Shown: one piece after another, positions 47,339 to 59,900 of the stretch
How the letters are laid out: the number at the start of each line of letters is the position of its first letter
Numbering within the stretch: the first letter of the stretch is position 1
NCBI GenBank assembly: GCA_027422505.1
Contig: JAPQWV010000028.1
Coordinates: 3,200,001 to 3,264,000 of the forward strand
Reading direction: 5' to 3'
Length of the DNA stretch: 64,000 nt
Source: Craterostigma plantagineum
Lineage: Eukaryota > Streptophyta > Magnoliopsida > Lamiales > Linderniaceae
Program-made: the position numbers and the translations under genes
The notes under the pieces: generated by a model
What the model saw: only the letters and a program-made list of their open reading frames with translations
What the model was told of the DNA's origin: nothing
Database searches by the model: none

Positions 47339-48282
47339 TGTTGGGAATCTCCCAGCGTTCCCAGACCCACGTTCCCTGAACGGCGAAATTTTGAAATTTA
47401 CGGGGTTCCCCGCCTGTCCAAGATCGCTCGGTTACAAACACAAGAAAGTAATGACGTAAAGAAATAAGGGATCCATGATACCTCGTCGAAACCTCTTGGC
47501 GATGGCTAGCTTCGAACCCTTCGAATCCCCGAGGCGTAGTGCCCCTCTCCTACGCCAAAAGCACACGAACGGAACTCCTTCTTTGCACAAGATCGTCACG
47601 CCGGCACCTCACGAATGTCGCAGCTGTTCTTGCAAGTGCGGCTAGGCCAAGAACGAGCTGCTTGCTGGCCCCGAGAGAGAGAGTGTGAGAGAGAAAGCGA
47701 TGAGAGGAGAAAACTCTTAGTTTTTCCTCTCTTGAACTCAAGTTTCGAGAATTAGATTCTTCTCTCCTTTAGGATCTCGATAATCCTTATTTATACCACT
47801 TAGGATTGACCAAAAATATGTTGATGTGGTAGGAGAAAAATCCTCACACCTCCCCCTTTTACCAAGTGTTCGTTTTGCCAAGTAACGAATTCAAAATTCA
47901 AACTTTAAATTTAATTAATTTAATATCCAATCTCTTAATTAATTAAAATACCATATTTAGTATTTTAAATATACAATATCCAATATAAATATATTTAATA
48001 ATTTTCGAAATTTTATCTAATAAAATTCCAAACTTATATATATATCCGATATATATATTATTTAATTCCAAATTATACAATATTATTCCTCTAAGACAAT
48101 AATAAAGATTTAAATCTAATTTAAATCATCTACTGAATATTCAATATCCAATATTTTATTTCAAAAATATCTCGTGATGTGAAAAGACCATTTTACCCCT
48201 CACTAGTCAAACTTAGTATTTTCGGCCGATCAGAGTTTTGGCCAAGCCCCAAAATCTAATGTCTCAATCTAGGACCTAACCT

Positions 48283-48334
<52 letters not shown>

Positions 48335-49402
48335 TGACGTTGTGTCGGTTGCCCTTTTTAAGCCCGACTCTCTTGGTTCGTCTCAACCGGCCTAGGAGGT
48401 ATCTAGGAGTTCGATATTCACCTAGCCAGCCCCGTAGTACCGAACAGATCCCAAGTTGAGTATGAATTTGATCTAATCATAATCCACGAACCGACTGTAG
48501 ATTTTCGTCATACGTATAAACCCTTTACGTTTGTCCCGGTCGAGTGAAAGTCACGCATTGTCAAACTTATGGAACTCGACTCTATGTCGTTTATGTCGGT
48601 GAAAATACCCAAACTGCCCTCCACGACTATCGCGAATCAGTTATATGCTTTGGCCAGAGACTTGGATAAATTCCTGCACATTAAACTTGCCATAGGACGT
48701 TAACCTCGAATTTAATCGAGACCGTAAATCCAGCTCCGCGGTTCAACCGGCGATCGCATCAAAAAGTCAAGACCGTATTTCGCCGCTGACCCATGCCACC
48801 GGCAAGACGGGCCTAGTGAATTAGTGAGAAGTCAAGACCTCAAGACCAACCTCAAGTTAACCCTTCCGGTCCATGGTTCACGCATACTACTACAGTCATC
48901 GATTGATCAAGGACAATCCAAGCGTGTGATCGTTCGATTACGAGTCAGTGTCCAAATACAGCTAATCCCCTTATTCATCTTGTATTTTTGTCACGGGCTC
49001 CCATTTCCCAGGTGAACGGTTGGCACAACCGTATTGGACCCATCGACAAACAAGTCATACTTGTCGATCCAGTCACCGTAATAGAGACTTTGACTTGTGG
49101 ACTAATTTTAATATTGCAGTATCTCAGCTTACTGGTGCCCCTCTCTGTCCCCACAGAATCAGTAACTGAACTGCCAATATTTGGGTTTTATTAATTTGTC
49201 TTATTCACCTAGACTGCAAGGTGAAATCTTTAGACTAATTAATAATATGCCTTTTAATTTATTTATCGAATAATAAATTAGTTTTGAATAAAATCATTCC
49301 ATTAATAGAAGTAATCAAATTACATTACTAAACACTACACAATTACCAAATTGTCCTCGTACTCCCAGTCCTCGTACGGCATCTAGGACATATACCTCAA
49401 CA
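47339..49402 (-). repeat. C2 5' LTR (right LTR), intact
   Basis: 2,064 bp, collinear with 28808-30072 plus 41847-42565. It carries a (TC)n tract at 48285-48330 that is much shorter in the sister LTR (about 29767) and a 60-base segment (about 49130-49200) absent from it. Confidence 0.93.
48285..48330. repeat. (TC)23 microsatellite
   Basis: About 46 bases of uninterrupted TC. The sister LTR has only a short imperfect CT stretch at the same place. Confidence 0.95.
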
Positions 49403-50149
49403 AATTTTACTAAATGTCGTAAGTTATGCCTAATAGTGTAGCCAATCAATTTTAAGTTCGAGAAAAATTCTCCGTGTATATTTACGATTGAAAAAGTTTT
49501 CCGGGTAAATTTACTATCGAAAAATTTTTCGCGAGTGAATAAACTTTTCGTTGTGAGATTTGCCTAGCGAGAAACAATTTTTGATCCTAAAGAAGGTTTT
49601 CGCTGCGAAGTTTGTCGATTGAATAAATTGTCAATCGCCGAGAAAACTTTCGATCGAGCAAAATCTTTGCCGCGTATTTTTATGATCGAGAAAGTTAGCA
49701 TTGAAAAACTAACCGCTAAATTTTACGATCGAAATATGAAATCAAAAATTCAATTTGCGAAGGTAAGTTTTACGCTCGAGATAAGTTGCATCTATAATTG
49801 TCAATTTTATGTATAAGTTTTTCGCTCACGTATAATCCTAATTAGAATTGACATTTTCGATGGTAAGTATTTTCGGTCAAAGTCATCGATCTTAGCGACT
49901 AAATAAATTTAGCGATCGAAAATCTTTTATGATACAAACAGTATCTCAATCGAATCGGAATTCAATTGAAACTGTGTGCGATCGAGAAAGTTCTTCGACA
50001 GCTTTAAACATTCAAAAACCAGTTAGTCGAAAATCAAATTTCAAGCTTAATATTCGCAGATTACCGAAAAACTAACCTATCATACAGTGCGAAAACACGA
50101 GAACTAACTTAAATCATACGCAAATGCCTAATAGTTGTCGATTCTACCT
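49403..50149 (-). other. S2 predicted intron, 5' part
   Basis: It resumes S2 after C2. It is dense in TTTTCGATCG/CGATCGAAA dyads, matching S1 18244-19400 and S3 60900-61600. The predicted donor is AAG|GTAGAATCG on the minus strand at 50150/50149. Confidence 0.6.
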
Positions 50150-50359
50150 TAAAAAGACGATAATCAGAGGAAAAATAAGAATTTTTATGGGATTTTCGAC
50201 TTCGTCTTTTTTAATAGGGTTTTTTCGCTAGAGAATTTTAATCGACACTATTAATTTCTCGAATGAGGGTTTCGCGTGTGATAAAGTTTTTCGACTACAA
50301 AAGCGAACCCATTTAATGGGCTGACAAGACATAATGGGTTCTCGAATTAGACAGGCCCA
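50150..50359 (-). promoter_or_regulatory. S2 predicted internal promoter and leader exon
   Basis: The minus strand has TGGGCC (50354-50359), a second TGGGCT near 50320, telo-like AAACCCTC (50266-50273) and the donor at 50150. Order and spacing are as in S1 and S3. Confidence 0.5.
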
Positions 50360-50469
50360 TTTAAATTTTCGCTCGAGAAATTGAGTGTGGAAATTAATTT
50401 GCACGCAGTTTTTTTCAATGATAAGTATTCTAATTTTAGCAGATTAGCCCCTGTATTAATCAGATCACA

Positions 50470-50785
50470 TTATCATGCTCCCCCTATGAATTAAAATAGA
50501 TGCGATTAACTCCCGGTAAGTCTGAATGGTGACATCTGGCTCCATGGACGATTTTTGAAAAATCTGTAACACTAAGAGCAAAATGTCAAAAATATTAGAG
50601 TTAATCAGCAATTATTCTCATCAAACTCCCCCTGAATTCTTATGAAAATGCAGTTAGCTCCTGATTTTGAGGAGTTGTTACGTCTCACTCCTTATATGTG
50701 TTCGAAAATTTCTGCAACACTTAAAGAAAACGTCAAAAATATTTGGAGCTGATAGCATAATTTTATATATCTGCTCCCCCTCAAA
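50470..50785 (-). repeat. Internal purine-tract units in S2
   Basis: Minus strand tracts TAGGGGGAGC (50477), AGGGGGAGTT (50623) and GAGGGGGAGC (50771). Between them the segment CTG.AACACT.A...TGTCAAAAATATT is repeated. Confidence 0.65.
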
Positions 50786-52103
50786 TAATGCGCCTAAATT
50801 AATTTAGCATAAATTTTCACTAAACATAAGCACATAAAATCAATTCAAGTCACGAGCATATTTCACGCAATTTATCTAATTACGCCTAAATAACATGGTC
50901 CCCAAAACATGTATTGAAAATACTGCGTGACGGTAAGAGCAACAATAAATTAATTGCGTAATAATTCAGTAGCAATGCAAGCTAAAATTGCATTCAGAAT
51001 GTGCGAGTTCAAATTAACTGAAATTATGAAAAACATAAGTAGAATAAATTTAAAAAATCCTATTATTCTTATTATATATACGTATATACTAATATTATTA
51101 ATAGAACGGGGTCAGATTATCTTGCTTCGATCAATGTCACTCACACAATTTCAAAAGACACATGGAAAATGATAGAATGCCGTTAAGTCATGTTGTCATC
51201 TTAAGTTCATAGAATGGTCCATTTCGACAACTCTCATCAGGTTCGCTCTAGCGCTCAATTATTTGTAACTTGGGATTTTATATTTATATCAGTCAAGTCA
51301 TCACAAGCAATATTATGTCAATTTACCCGTGATCAAGGTGCTTTTAATCATTTCTCCTAAGCGAAAGACCGTCCTTTTGGAACCAAAGGGACTTTGAAGG
51401 ATTTTAATTTGGCTCTTACTTAGAAGAGAAGGAATATTTGGGAATCATAGGCTTAAAGTCTTCAACTTCCTTTTCGTAGTCACTCTTCTCCATCGGCATT
51501 TTTTTTTATTTTTCTTTTGTCTTTCTCATCCCCTTTTTTTTATTTCTACACTTGCTTAAGATGAAGCTCCGCTTCTCTACGAGGCTGAGAGATTATCTAT
51601 GGCGAAGTTCTTCTTGTTGGTTCTCGGATCGATACCAGACTCCCTCCTCTTAATCCCTAGAGAGGTTTCAAAGATTATCAATTTGGAGAAGTTCACAATT
51701 GTAGAATTTGTACCCAAGGCCGTGCTCCTCTTCTCGTTTCCCGATTTAAGATCGGATTATCGTTGGAGAAGTTCACGTCGTGGTGCCCCTCTTTCCAGCC
51801 GTGCTGACGAGCGTACGAGATTATCGAAGGAGTTCACAGCAAGATCCATGCCCTCTTCTTATGATTTCTGAAAGAAAAGGTTTTCGGAGAAGGCTCAAAA
51901 TGGATGACTGGAGGCTATGTTAAAGGATTCAAATTTTTATTTGGCCGAGTGATGAATTTCTTAGGTGCCCTAATCATTCCTAACGATCTAACGCAAGGCG
52001 AGTATGAGGCCAATAATCACTAGTTAAGACAAGCAATTGATGTGTGACTCGCTCAAGAGTAAATCCTTTGAAAGGAAATAAAAGGCTGGAATCCTTACTT
52101 ATA
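50786..52103 (-). other. S2 non-coding block between purine tracts and MITE
   Basis: It contains the conserved core GGGGTCAGATTATCTTGCTT (51111-51130), the degenerate GAGAAGTTC units (51590-51850) and the spacer seen in S1 at 16107-16250. The 90-codon ORF at 51599 runs across repeat units and is not a gene. Confidence 0.6.
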
Positions 52104-52620
52104 CAGTAAAACCTCTATAAATTAATAACATTGGGACCATTAAATTTTATTGATTTAGAGAGATATTAATATATCGATAAATTAATATTATATTAATTAA
52201 AAAAAATTAAATTCAACTATCTCTTAGTCCATGTCAATGGCGGACTGCAATTATATGAGAACATGTGTGAGTAATACTATCTTCATATTACATACAATTA
52301 TATCATGTTCAATACTTTATCAATATAATGTTGCTCATTATTTGTTGTAATGATATGTGACACGGTGTTCGCGGCAAAAGCATATGAATATTTTATAATT
52401 GTACTATTTTTAGCAAATTATGATTATATGTAATAGTAATATTTTATGAATATTAATTTAGAGTTTTGATGGGACCTATTATTTCTAAAGGGATTTTTCG
52501 AAAGATTATCATCTTATTATCTTATCGAAATTGATGATTTTTTACAAAGGCCCAAGTTGGGACCAGAAAATTTTATTATTTTAGAGAGTTATAGAGAATT
52601 AGTTTATAGTTGTTTTACTG
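52104..52620. mobile_element. Emigrant/pogo-like MITE, 517 bp
   Basis: The 5' end CAGTAAAACCTCTATAAATT and the 3' end GTTTTACTG are inverted, flanked by TA on both sides (52102-52103 and 52621-52622). The first 20 bases resemble the terminal repeats of the plant Emigrant/pogo-type MITE group. There is no coding capacity. S3 has the empty site near 63876 (CTTATATGAAGTGG), which proves insertion into S2 after the two copies separated. Confidence 0.87.
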
Positions 52621-52925
52621 TATAAAGTGGCTTTGTGTCAAGTCAAACTAATGACCTTTAGACACAAAAATGCGACTTAGATTGACAAAATTAAGCAATT
52701 AATCAGTCACATGTCAGGGAAAATTATTTTGTGATTAGATCAAAGCATCCTTAAGGTATCTTCGTCCTCCTAATATTATAAGTAGATGTATAATATTTTT
52801 GGATTTTTTATTATATTCATTATTATTAATATTTTCTTTAAATTTCACGCAAAATATGTCGAAGAAGTTCAGAAAACACATAGAATAGAGCATACAAAAG
52901 CACATAAGATCAAGTAAAACACATA

Positions 52926-55570
52926 TCACGGAAGATTCAACATGCCTAATTTACCGACAAGGAATTGGAATCATTTTTCATCCAATGCCTTGGTGAAAAT
53001 GTCGGCTAGTTGATACTTCGTGTTCATGAAATACATATCTATTTGATAAAGTGATACCTTATATCTATGTGACTGGTGCGTGAGTGGTGAACATGATTGC
53101 ACGTTATGGCTATGGCACTTTGACTATCACTATATATATGGGTATATTATTTAAATTGTACCCATAATTGCGAAGCTGAGTCCTCATCTACAGCGTTGCA
53201 AACAACAGCTGGTGGCCACGACGTATTCTGCCTCAGACGTCGATGTTGATACGCAATTCTGCTTCTTGGATGACCAGCAGACAAGCTTTTACGCCTAAGA
53301 ACTGAGCACTGCCAGACGTGCTTTTTTTGTCCATTCGGCAGCCTGCATAATCAGCGTCAGTGAAGCCGATAAGTTTGAAATATGTACCTTTAGGAAACCA
53401 CAGTCCTAAGGTAGGAGTGCCCTTGAGGTAGCGCAAGATACGCTTGACCGCGAGCATGTGAGATTCCTTGGGATCGGCTTGGAAACGGGCACACAAGCAC
53501 GTGGCAAACATGATGTCCGGCCGACTCGAGGTGAGATATAGAATAGAACCAATGATGCTGCGATAGAGGGTGTCGCCAACCGCTTTGCCAGAAGGGTCAG
53601 CATCCAATTTGCATCTTGTCACCATTGGAGTGCTAAGAGGCTTGCTCTGATCTTGATGGAATTTCTTCAAGATGTCCTTAATGTATTTTCTGACTGATGA
53701 AAATCCCATCGTCGAGCTGCCTGGCCTGAAGTCCCAAAAAGAATTTCATCTCTCCCATGTGGCTCATTCCGAATTTGCTCTTCATAGATCTTCAAATTTC
53801 TTACATAGTTGGGGATTTGTTGATCCGAAGATGATGTCGTCGACGTAAACTTGAACGACCATAAGATCTTTGTCTTGCCATATGATGAAGAGATTCGTAT
53901 CGATTGGGTTCATCGAATAAACCCAGACTTCACGATAAACCAGACTTCACGAGGAATTCACTCAGGACATCATACCAAGCACGTGGGGCTTGTTTTAGTC
54001 CGTAGAGAGCTTTGTCCAATCGATAGATGTAATCAAGAGGTTCTTGGTCGATGAAGCCTTCTGGCTGAGCGACGTAGACTTCTTCTTTTAACACGTCGTT
54101 GAGAAAGACAGTTTTTACGTCCATTTGGTAGACTTTGAAGTCCTTATGAGCCGCGTAGGCCAAGAATAGTGTGATGGATTCAGGCAACAGGTGCGTACGT
54201 CTCGTCGTAATCGATGCCTTCATGTTGGTTGTATCCCTTAGCAACAAGTCTTGTTTTGTTCCTGATTACTTCTCCATCTTCGTTTTTCTTGTTCTTGAAT
54301 ACCCATTTCGTCCCTATGATTGTCTTCCCATGCGGACGAGGTACTAATGTCCACACTTGAAGACGTTTGAATTGATTGATTTCGTCTTGCATGGCTATTA
54401 CCCAATCCGTGTCCTTAAGTGCGTCTGCTACATTTGTTGGCTTTTTGGCTTAAGAAGCAGCTGAAAAGTCTGCTCTGATTTCTTATCGGTACTCCACTCG
54501 AAGAATTACCAATGATCTGATCGACTGGATGCGCTCGAGTCCACTTACGCTCATGAGACAAGGCCGAGCTTGAGGCATCAGCCATTTGTGGAGCAAGATT
54601 TTTCAGTGATCTCGGGTTGTTCATCTAGTTGAGGTAATTCTATTTCTGCACTTTCTGTCACTTATTGGAAAGTGACATTGTAGCTTTTTTAATTGATCGG
54701 TTGGACTTGATGTACACTAGGTACGCCTTAGAGGTTGAAGAATACCCGACGAATTTGGCTTCGAATGCTTTAGGGTCGAACTTAGAACGTTGCTCAACAT
54801 CATTCGCCACAAAGCACTAGCACCCGAAGACCTTGAAGAAGGAGAGGCTGGGAATTCTTTTGTTAATCATCTCGTACGGAGTCGTATCAAAGAGCTTGTG
54901 AACGACCGTCCTGTTCTGAGTGAAACAAGCGCTATTCACTGCTTCAGCCCAAAGGAAGTGTGGGAGGCCGGAGTGGATCAGCATCGTACGTGCGGCTTCC
55001 ACTTGAGTTCGAATCTTCCTCTCGACAACCCCATTTTGTTGAGGCGTCTTTGCAGCTGAGAATTGCTGACTAATCCCGAGTCTCTTATAGAATTCACTGA
55101 GAAACTTGTTTTTGTACTCAGTTCTATTGTCAGAACGAATGACTTGGATAGTCTGCTGCAGTAAATTCTAAGTCGTGTCCACAGAATTTGCAATCAAGTC
55201 CCCTGTCTCATTTTTTGTTCGGAGGAACTTCGTCCATGTATAGCGAAAAAAGTCGTTCACTATGACTAGAACATACTTGCGTCCGTTGATACTCTGTGTT
55301 AGCATCGGTCCACAGAGGTCCACGTGAAGTAATTCACAGAACTAGCCTATGCTGAACAAGTTATGACGGAGGCCTTCGACAAATGAGACATCCTTGATTG
55401 TCAGATTATCCTAAATGATGTCTCCAACTCCTATAATTGGAGCCGAATAGTTGTTTTCGAATCTAACTTTGCCATTTAAACGGTCTTGGTAGTTGCTCAG
55501 CAGCTCTTGATTTCCCGTCATGTGTGTGGAGCAACCCGAGTCGAGGTACCACACATGACGGATCTGCAAA
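52926..55570 (-). pseudogene. pol: S2 pol (broken, integrase zinc domain deleted)
   Basis: The minus strand reads WYLDSGCSTHMTG (protease, near 55540). Then, after HNLFSIG near 55350, it jumps directly to LHVDLCGP. S1 has about 370 more bases here, coding for the HHCC integrase zinc domain. The integrase core keeps D and D (RSDNRTEY) and E (NGVVERK). RT keeps [25 protein letters not shown] and YVDD (about 53850). RNase H has FTDADYAGC and MDKKSTSG and ends LGMLNLP at 52926. Several TAG stops and frameshifts occur. Confidence 0.9.
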
Positions 55571-56643
55571 AACAGTTTAAAGAGCTTTAGGTACCCACTA
55601 TAAATGGGCCCTCTCAGATTAGCAGATTTAATTATTGGTTTGGATTTGATTCCTAAATTGTCACTAATGGGAGCTTGAACTACCCAAGCCATCTTCGAAG
55701 AAGTTGATTTGGGTTTTGCCTTTGAAGGAGATTTGGCCTTTTTGGCTTTCGTCTTCCTAAGCGAGGATTTAGGAACCCATTTGGGTTGAACATGGAAGGG
55801 AATGTGAATTTCTACACAGGCAAATGCGTTAGTAGGCTTGATCGTAAAGATCTGTTCACAAGATTGTCTCCTAAGGTGTTTCGGGGGTTGCATCTTTACT
55901 GAATACCGTAGATAAGAACATCAATGAATGGCTCTTAATAGCTTGATCTTGTTTCCTACGAGTCATCCTAGCCGCATTTGTCTTAGAATGATTGTTTTCA
56001 ACTTTTGATGATGAGCCTATTTCGAAGTTAGTGCTTCTAAAATTAGTGGGTTGTAGAGACCATGTAGAAACAATGATTTTAAGCGAGGAAATGGCTCTTT
56101 TATTTCTTGTGTCTTTTGTTTTTACAGAAGGAGGAGATATATTTGGAACAATAAAATCTGAAGGCTCCTTCTTTATTTCTAAACTAGACGCCCTCGCCTT
56201 CGATTGCTATAGCTCCTTTACTATGCTCCCTGTAGACGTAGTAGAAACGGGATTAGAGATAATATTTTTAGAAATATTATTATTTGGTTTTGGATCGTTG
56301 GAAGGCGTTTTGATTTCTTCACGCTTTTCAGAATGATATTTTCAAGTGAGGGAGATACTTGAGAAATGGTTTGGGAGACTGAGGAAGCTTTGAGATTTTT
56401 TATCTCCTTGAAGAATTTTTTCTTTTCCGCTTCAAAATTCTCTCGTTCTTTATCTACTGAGGCTCGTAATTCCTCTATCTGAATGATAGGGGGTTTGTAG
56501 AGAGCATTTTCAGAATGTATGTGTTTTGCTTCCTTAATTTCAGGTTGAGTCTCATGAGGTTTAATAAAATCACAGTCAAGCGTCAAGGGAATTTCCCGAG
56601 TTTTGTAACTGTCATTTAATTCTTTGTAATCGAAGGGGATTTC
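55571..56643 (-). pseudogene. gag: S2 gag, C-terminal part (cut by S3)
   Basis: The minus strand begins EIPFDYKELN, equivalent to S1 near 10890. It continues through the coiled coil KERENFEAEKKKFFKEIKNL, a Ser/Lys-rich tail and PKWVPKSSL, and passes into protease. The N-terminal Gag and knuckle lie beyond S3. Unlike S1, S2 is one base shorter before the WVPK/GYLK point, so the tail runs straight into the protease frame. Confidence 0.83.
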
Positions 56644-56988
56644 TGTTAGGTCCTCAATTATCAACTCCTAGATCCTAGACTTGAATTCTAAGGCAATAGA
56701 TTAGAATTGTTAAGAAATAGATTTCGATCGAAAAACCTTTCGTGAAGAACTTTGAGAGAAATATTGCTTAGTGAGAGAATAATTTATGACTCTCTTGAAT
56801 TTGATTGGAAGCCTTTCGGATCAATTGACTAAAATTCTCTCTTAAGCACAATGTTTACACTAGTATTTATACCAAGAAACTTGGTATAAATACAAGTTAA
56901 GTCCTAATTTTAGGATAAATACAAATAAAGCGCCTAATTACAAGGACAGCTAATAAAATCAAAGCACAACTAAAACTGATATTCTACA
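56644..56988 (-). repeat. S3 3' LTR
   Basis: 345 bp, minus strand TGTAGAATATC...GGACCTAACA. The TATA palindrome at 56863-56893 has 14-bp arms and a 3-base loop. Confidence 0.93.
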
Positions 56989-56999
56989 TTCTCCCCATT

Positions 57000-59900
57000 T
57001 GTGCTTGATGGCCCTTCCATGCTATCTGTCCTCTGCAAAGTACGACCTGCGCAAGCCCAGCGCGTGCTCGTAGTTCCGTATGATGTTCCTCAGCTTCAGT
57101 CGCTCCTCGATGTCCTCAAGTAGTTCTATCAGAAGCGGTTGTTCTCTCACGAACTTGTGAAGCTTCAGTATGGTCTCTCTGTTGATCTCTTCCAATCTCT
57201 TTTCTATATTCTTCCTGATGACCTTGAGAGTCCCATCACAATACTTATGAACTTTAGTCTTCAACATCAACCTATTCTTCTTTGCAATCCGATTGTGGTA
57301 GGTGATCCCTAAGACTGAGCTTATGTGCATGTTATTGTTGGGAAGCCCTTCGACCTCAGGTCCTTTTTTGAGCGGAGCGGTCATGTTGACCTTCTTCATA
57401 TTGCTCTCTAGAGCCATCTGAAGATCGTGTGCGGCATGGTACTTGACCTGGCGCATCATGAACCGGTAGAGTCCCTTGAGTTCTTCTTTCTTTATGAAGC
57501 CTTGAGGACCCTTGTACTTCTTTACGTACAGTTGGTAGAGTCGGTACACCTCATCGCAGGGAGATAAGGTAGGTCGCTCTTACTTAGCTCTTCTCGAGTT
57601 CTGTCTATCCGCTCTATGACATAGAATGGAGTTGGAAGATTGCCTTTCGTACAGTAGACGCTTAGAAGCTGACAGATTTGGGATATGTCCTTAAAATGAC
57701 TCTTCAGTTATCCTTTGGAATTCCAAGCCTCACATCTGGTCCAATATGGGTTAGCGTGAAAAGATAAGTCATTCTCTTCTGCTGATTCCAGTGAGAGAGA
57801 TGCCTCTGAGCTCGAACTCGTTCAACTTCTTGACTTTGTTCGATGACCTCTAGTTCACGAACTTCCTCAAGGAATGGGATCTCAATCCGAATATTCTCCC
57901 ACGGCGTGTCGATTCGAACGGTCCCTGGCATTTATCTTGTAGGCGAATCCGCTCGTTGCGCAATCAACTCTGGAAGCCTTGGGGGATCTTGTTCATGATC
58001 TTCACCTTCCTGAAGTTCTTCGTCTTCTATTAGAACTAAGTCGACTGAGCTTGTTGCAAGAAATGTCGAACGTCCTTGAGTCGTTGCCTTTGATGCTCAT
58101 CGGGCATAGTGTGGGTCATCCACTGTCCTTCAAGTATGTATTTGTCGTGGAACTCGTGTGGGTTGACACCATGTCCAGATGGTCCCGATTGGTCTGGAGC
58201 GGTCGAGCTGGGAGTGGCCTGAGTAGCTACCAAGGCCATGAGTATTGCGGCACTTGCTTCTTCTTCCAGAAGCATGGGGCTTGTGAGCGCCTGTAGTGGT
58301 GTGGGCGGAGGCGTCCTTATGTTGATGGTTGGTGGGTCGATTTGGGTTAGAGTTTGGGTGGTGCGGTGCGTGGTGGTGGTTGTTCGGGTAGTGGGTTGTG
58401 GGGTTTCAGCAACTCCAGCGCTTGTCTACGTCGCGCCCGAGCTTGTCCTTGACCGCTTGTAGAAGTCCTTGGCCTCTTCTCCCCTTCATGACGGTCTTGG
58501 TCATAAAGGTCGTCATGTCGGTGTTTGGAGAGGGAGCTTTGACCTCGGCAAGATTGAGTAGGCGGGTCAGGATGGTCTACGAGACGTCTGAAGAGGTCTT
58601 CTTCTGCAGGCGTCCGGGTGGTCAGCTCCAGTAAGCGGGCAACTAAAATGGAGTGGAGGTCACTGATGGGTATGGTGGCAGGGTTTATAAGGTTGTGAGT
58701 GAGGATGGGAGTGGTGACTGAGATGGGTTGTGTGGGTTGAGTGGGTGTGAGGATAAGTTGTGAGGTATGTCCAGATGGTTGGGGCTCAGAGATCAGTGCT
58801 TTCCCGGTATCTCGTCGGGATATCTCTATAGCCGCGTGAACTCTCCCCATATGGGGTTCCTCGAACTGTGATAGAGCAGAGGAGAGAGCAGCCTGTAAGC
58901 GAGCTTCCATCACGAACGGGGGTAGGAGCCTCCGATAATGAACCAGGACGATTGATGTCGCCTGTTATCAACCCTTGAGTGATAACCGTCGCAGTGGGTT
59001 GGCTCGTCGTCACTTGAGGTTGTGACGTGCCGAGACTTCCACCCAATCCTCGATTTGAATCTAAAAGATTCGTATCTAAAGGTGTTGTTGCAAGTTCTGA
59101 CTGAACTTGCGTATCACACACCTATTGTATGGCGCCGGTAATGAGGGGAGTCTGACTACGGCCTCAGTACTTGGAGTGATAACTGGCGTCGTGTCTGATG
59201 TGGTGGTGACAGCTATGATGACGGGCTCATAGATGTGACTTGAAGTGGCGGAACCCGTCAAACCAATTGAACTTCCTCATCAGATGACGTGGCTTCTGAG
59301 GAGGTAGCCGTGTGAGGAGTAAGTTCTCGTTCAACGTCCTCGTGGGCTTGTGCTGTCGGTGGAGGCTCTTGAGGTGTGATCGTGGAGATCAAAGTCTCTA
59401 TTTCAGGCGTGGTAGCCTGTGGAAGTGGATCGTGCCCATTTCAGCTTCGGCCTGTGCTTCCTTTTGAAGGATCTCCCCAATTGGTCCTTGAAACACGCTT
59501 ACAATGATGGGCACTTCAGCTCCGAGTGCTTGTTGTGGAGCCTTGAGTTCCAACTCTAGTGCCACTGTATCGATCAGCATGGCATCTGGATCAGATAGTT
59601 GAGCTTCTTGAGTTGGAGGCTCCTGTTAAAGCTCCTGGGCCACTTGATCTATCAACTCGGCCTCAGGGCTAGGTTGGTGTTGTTGTTGAGGAGGGTGGCT
59701 CACATGGAAGTCTGTCGGGGGCCCTCGAATCATTTGCTCTTTGAGATGATTCTCCCGACAGTATAGCCTATAAACGTCTCCCGAGGGGTCGGCGAGACGA
59801 AATAGCTCGAACGAGATTGACATCGATGGTTGATCAAGATTCGTGAGCCTAGGATTGTGAAAGAACTTGAGTCTCAGGGGTTGGTAGTTCCCTCTAGGAG

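Larger units (their letters stand above)
28808..49402 (-). mobile_element. C2: Copia retrotransposon, minus strand, containing an Athila insertion
   Basis: TGTTGGGAATC at 28808 and CTCAACA at 49402 bound the element, with duplication AATTT on both sides (28803-28807 and 49403-49407). The right LTR is intact (2,064 bp). The left LTR is split at 30072/41842 by Athila. The interior (42566-47338) carries Copia pol and gag on the minus strand and a tRNA-iMet primer site. C2 differs from SIRE elements in RNase H and LTR sequence and is closest to C1. Confidence 0.9.
23696..56643 (-). mobile_element. S2: SIRE-clade Copia element, minus strand, heavily nested
   Basis: Once nested insertions are removed, S2 shows the S1 architecture in reverse: 3' LTR (23696-24045), third ORF (24041-28475), leader intron and promoter, purine tracts, pol (52926 to about 55570) and part of gag (to 56643). 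S3 entered gag at 56644, so the 5' end of S2 lies beyond the window. Nested inside are a Cassandra-like TRIM, C2 with Athila and Tekay, and a MITE. Coordinates therefore span 32.9 kb, of which roughly 11 kb is S2 itself. Confidence 0.88.

Noticed and set aside
46795..47379. Overlapping ORFs on both strands as a possible host gene
   Set aside because: They follow from GC-rich composition in the C2 leader, show no known motif and overlap each other in several frames.
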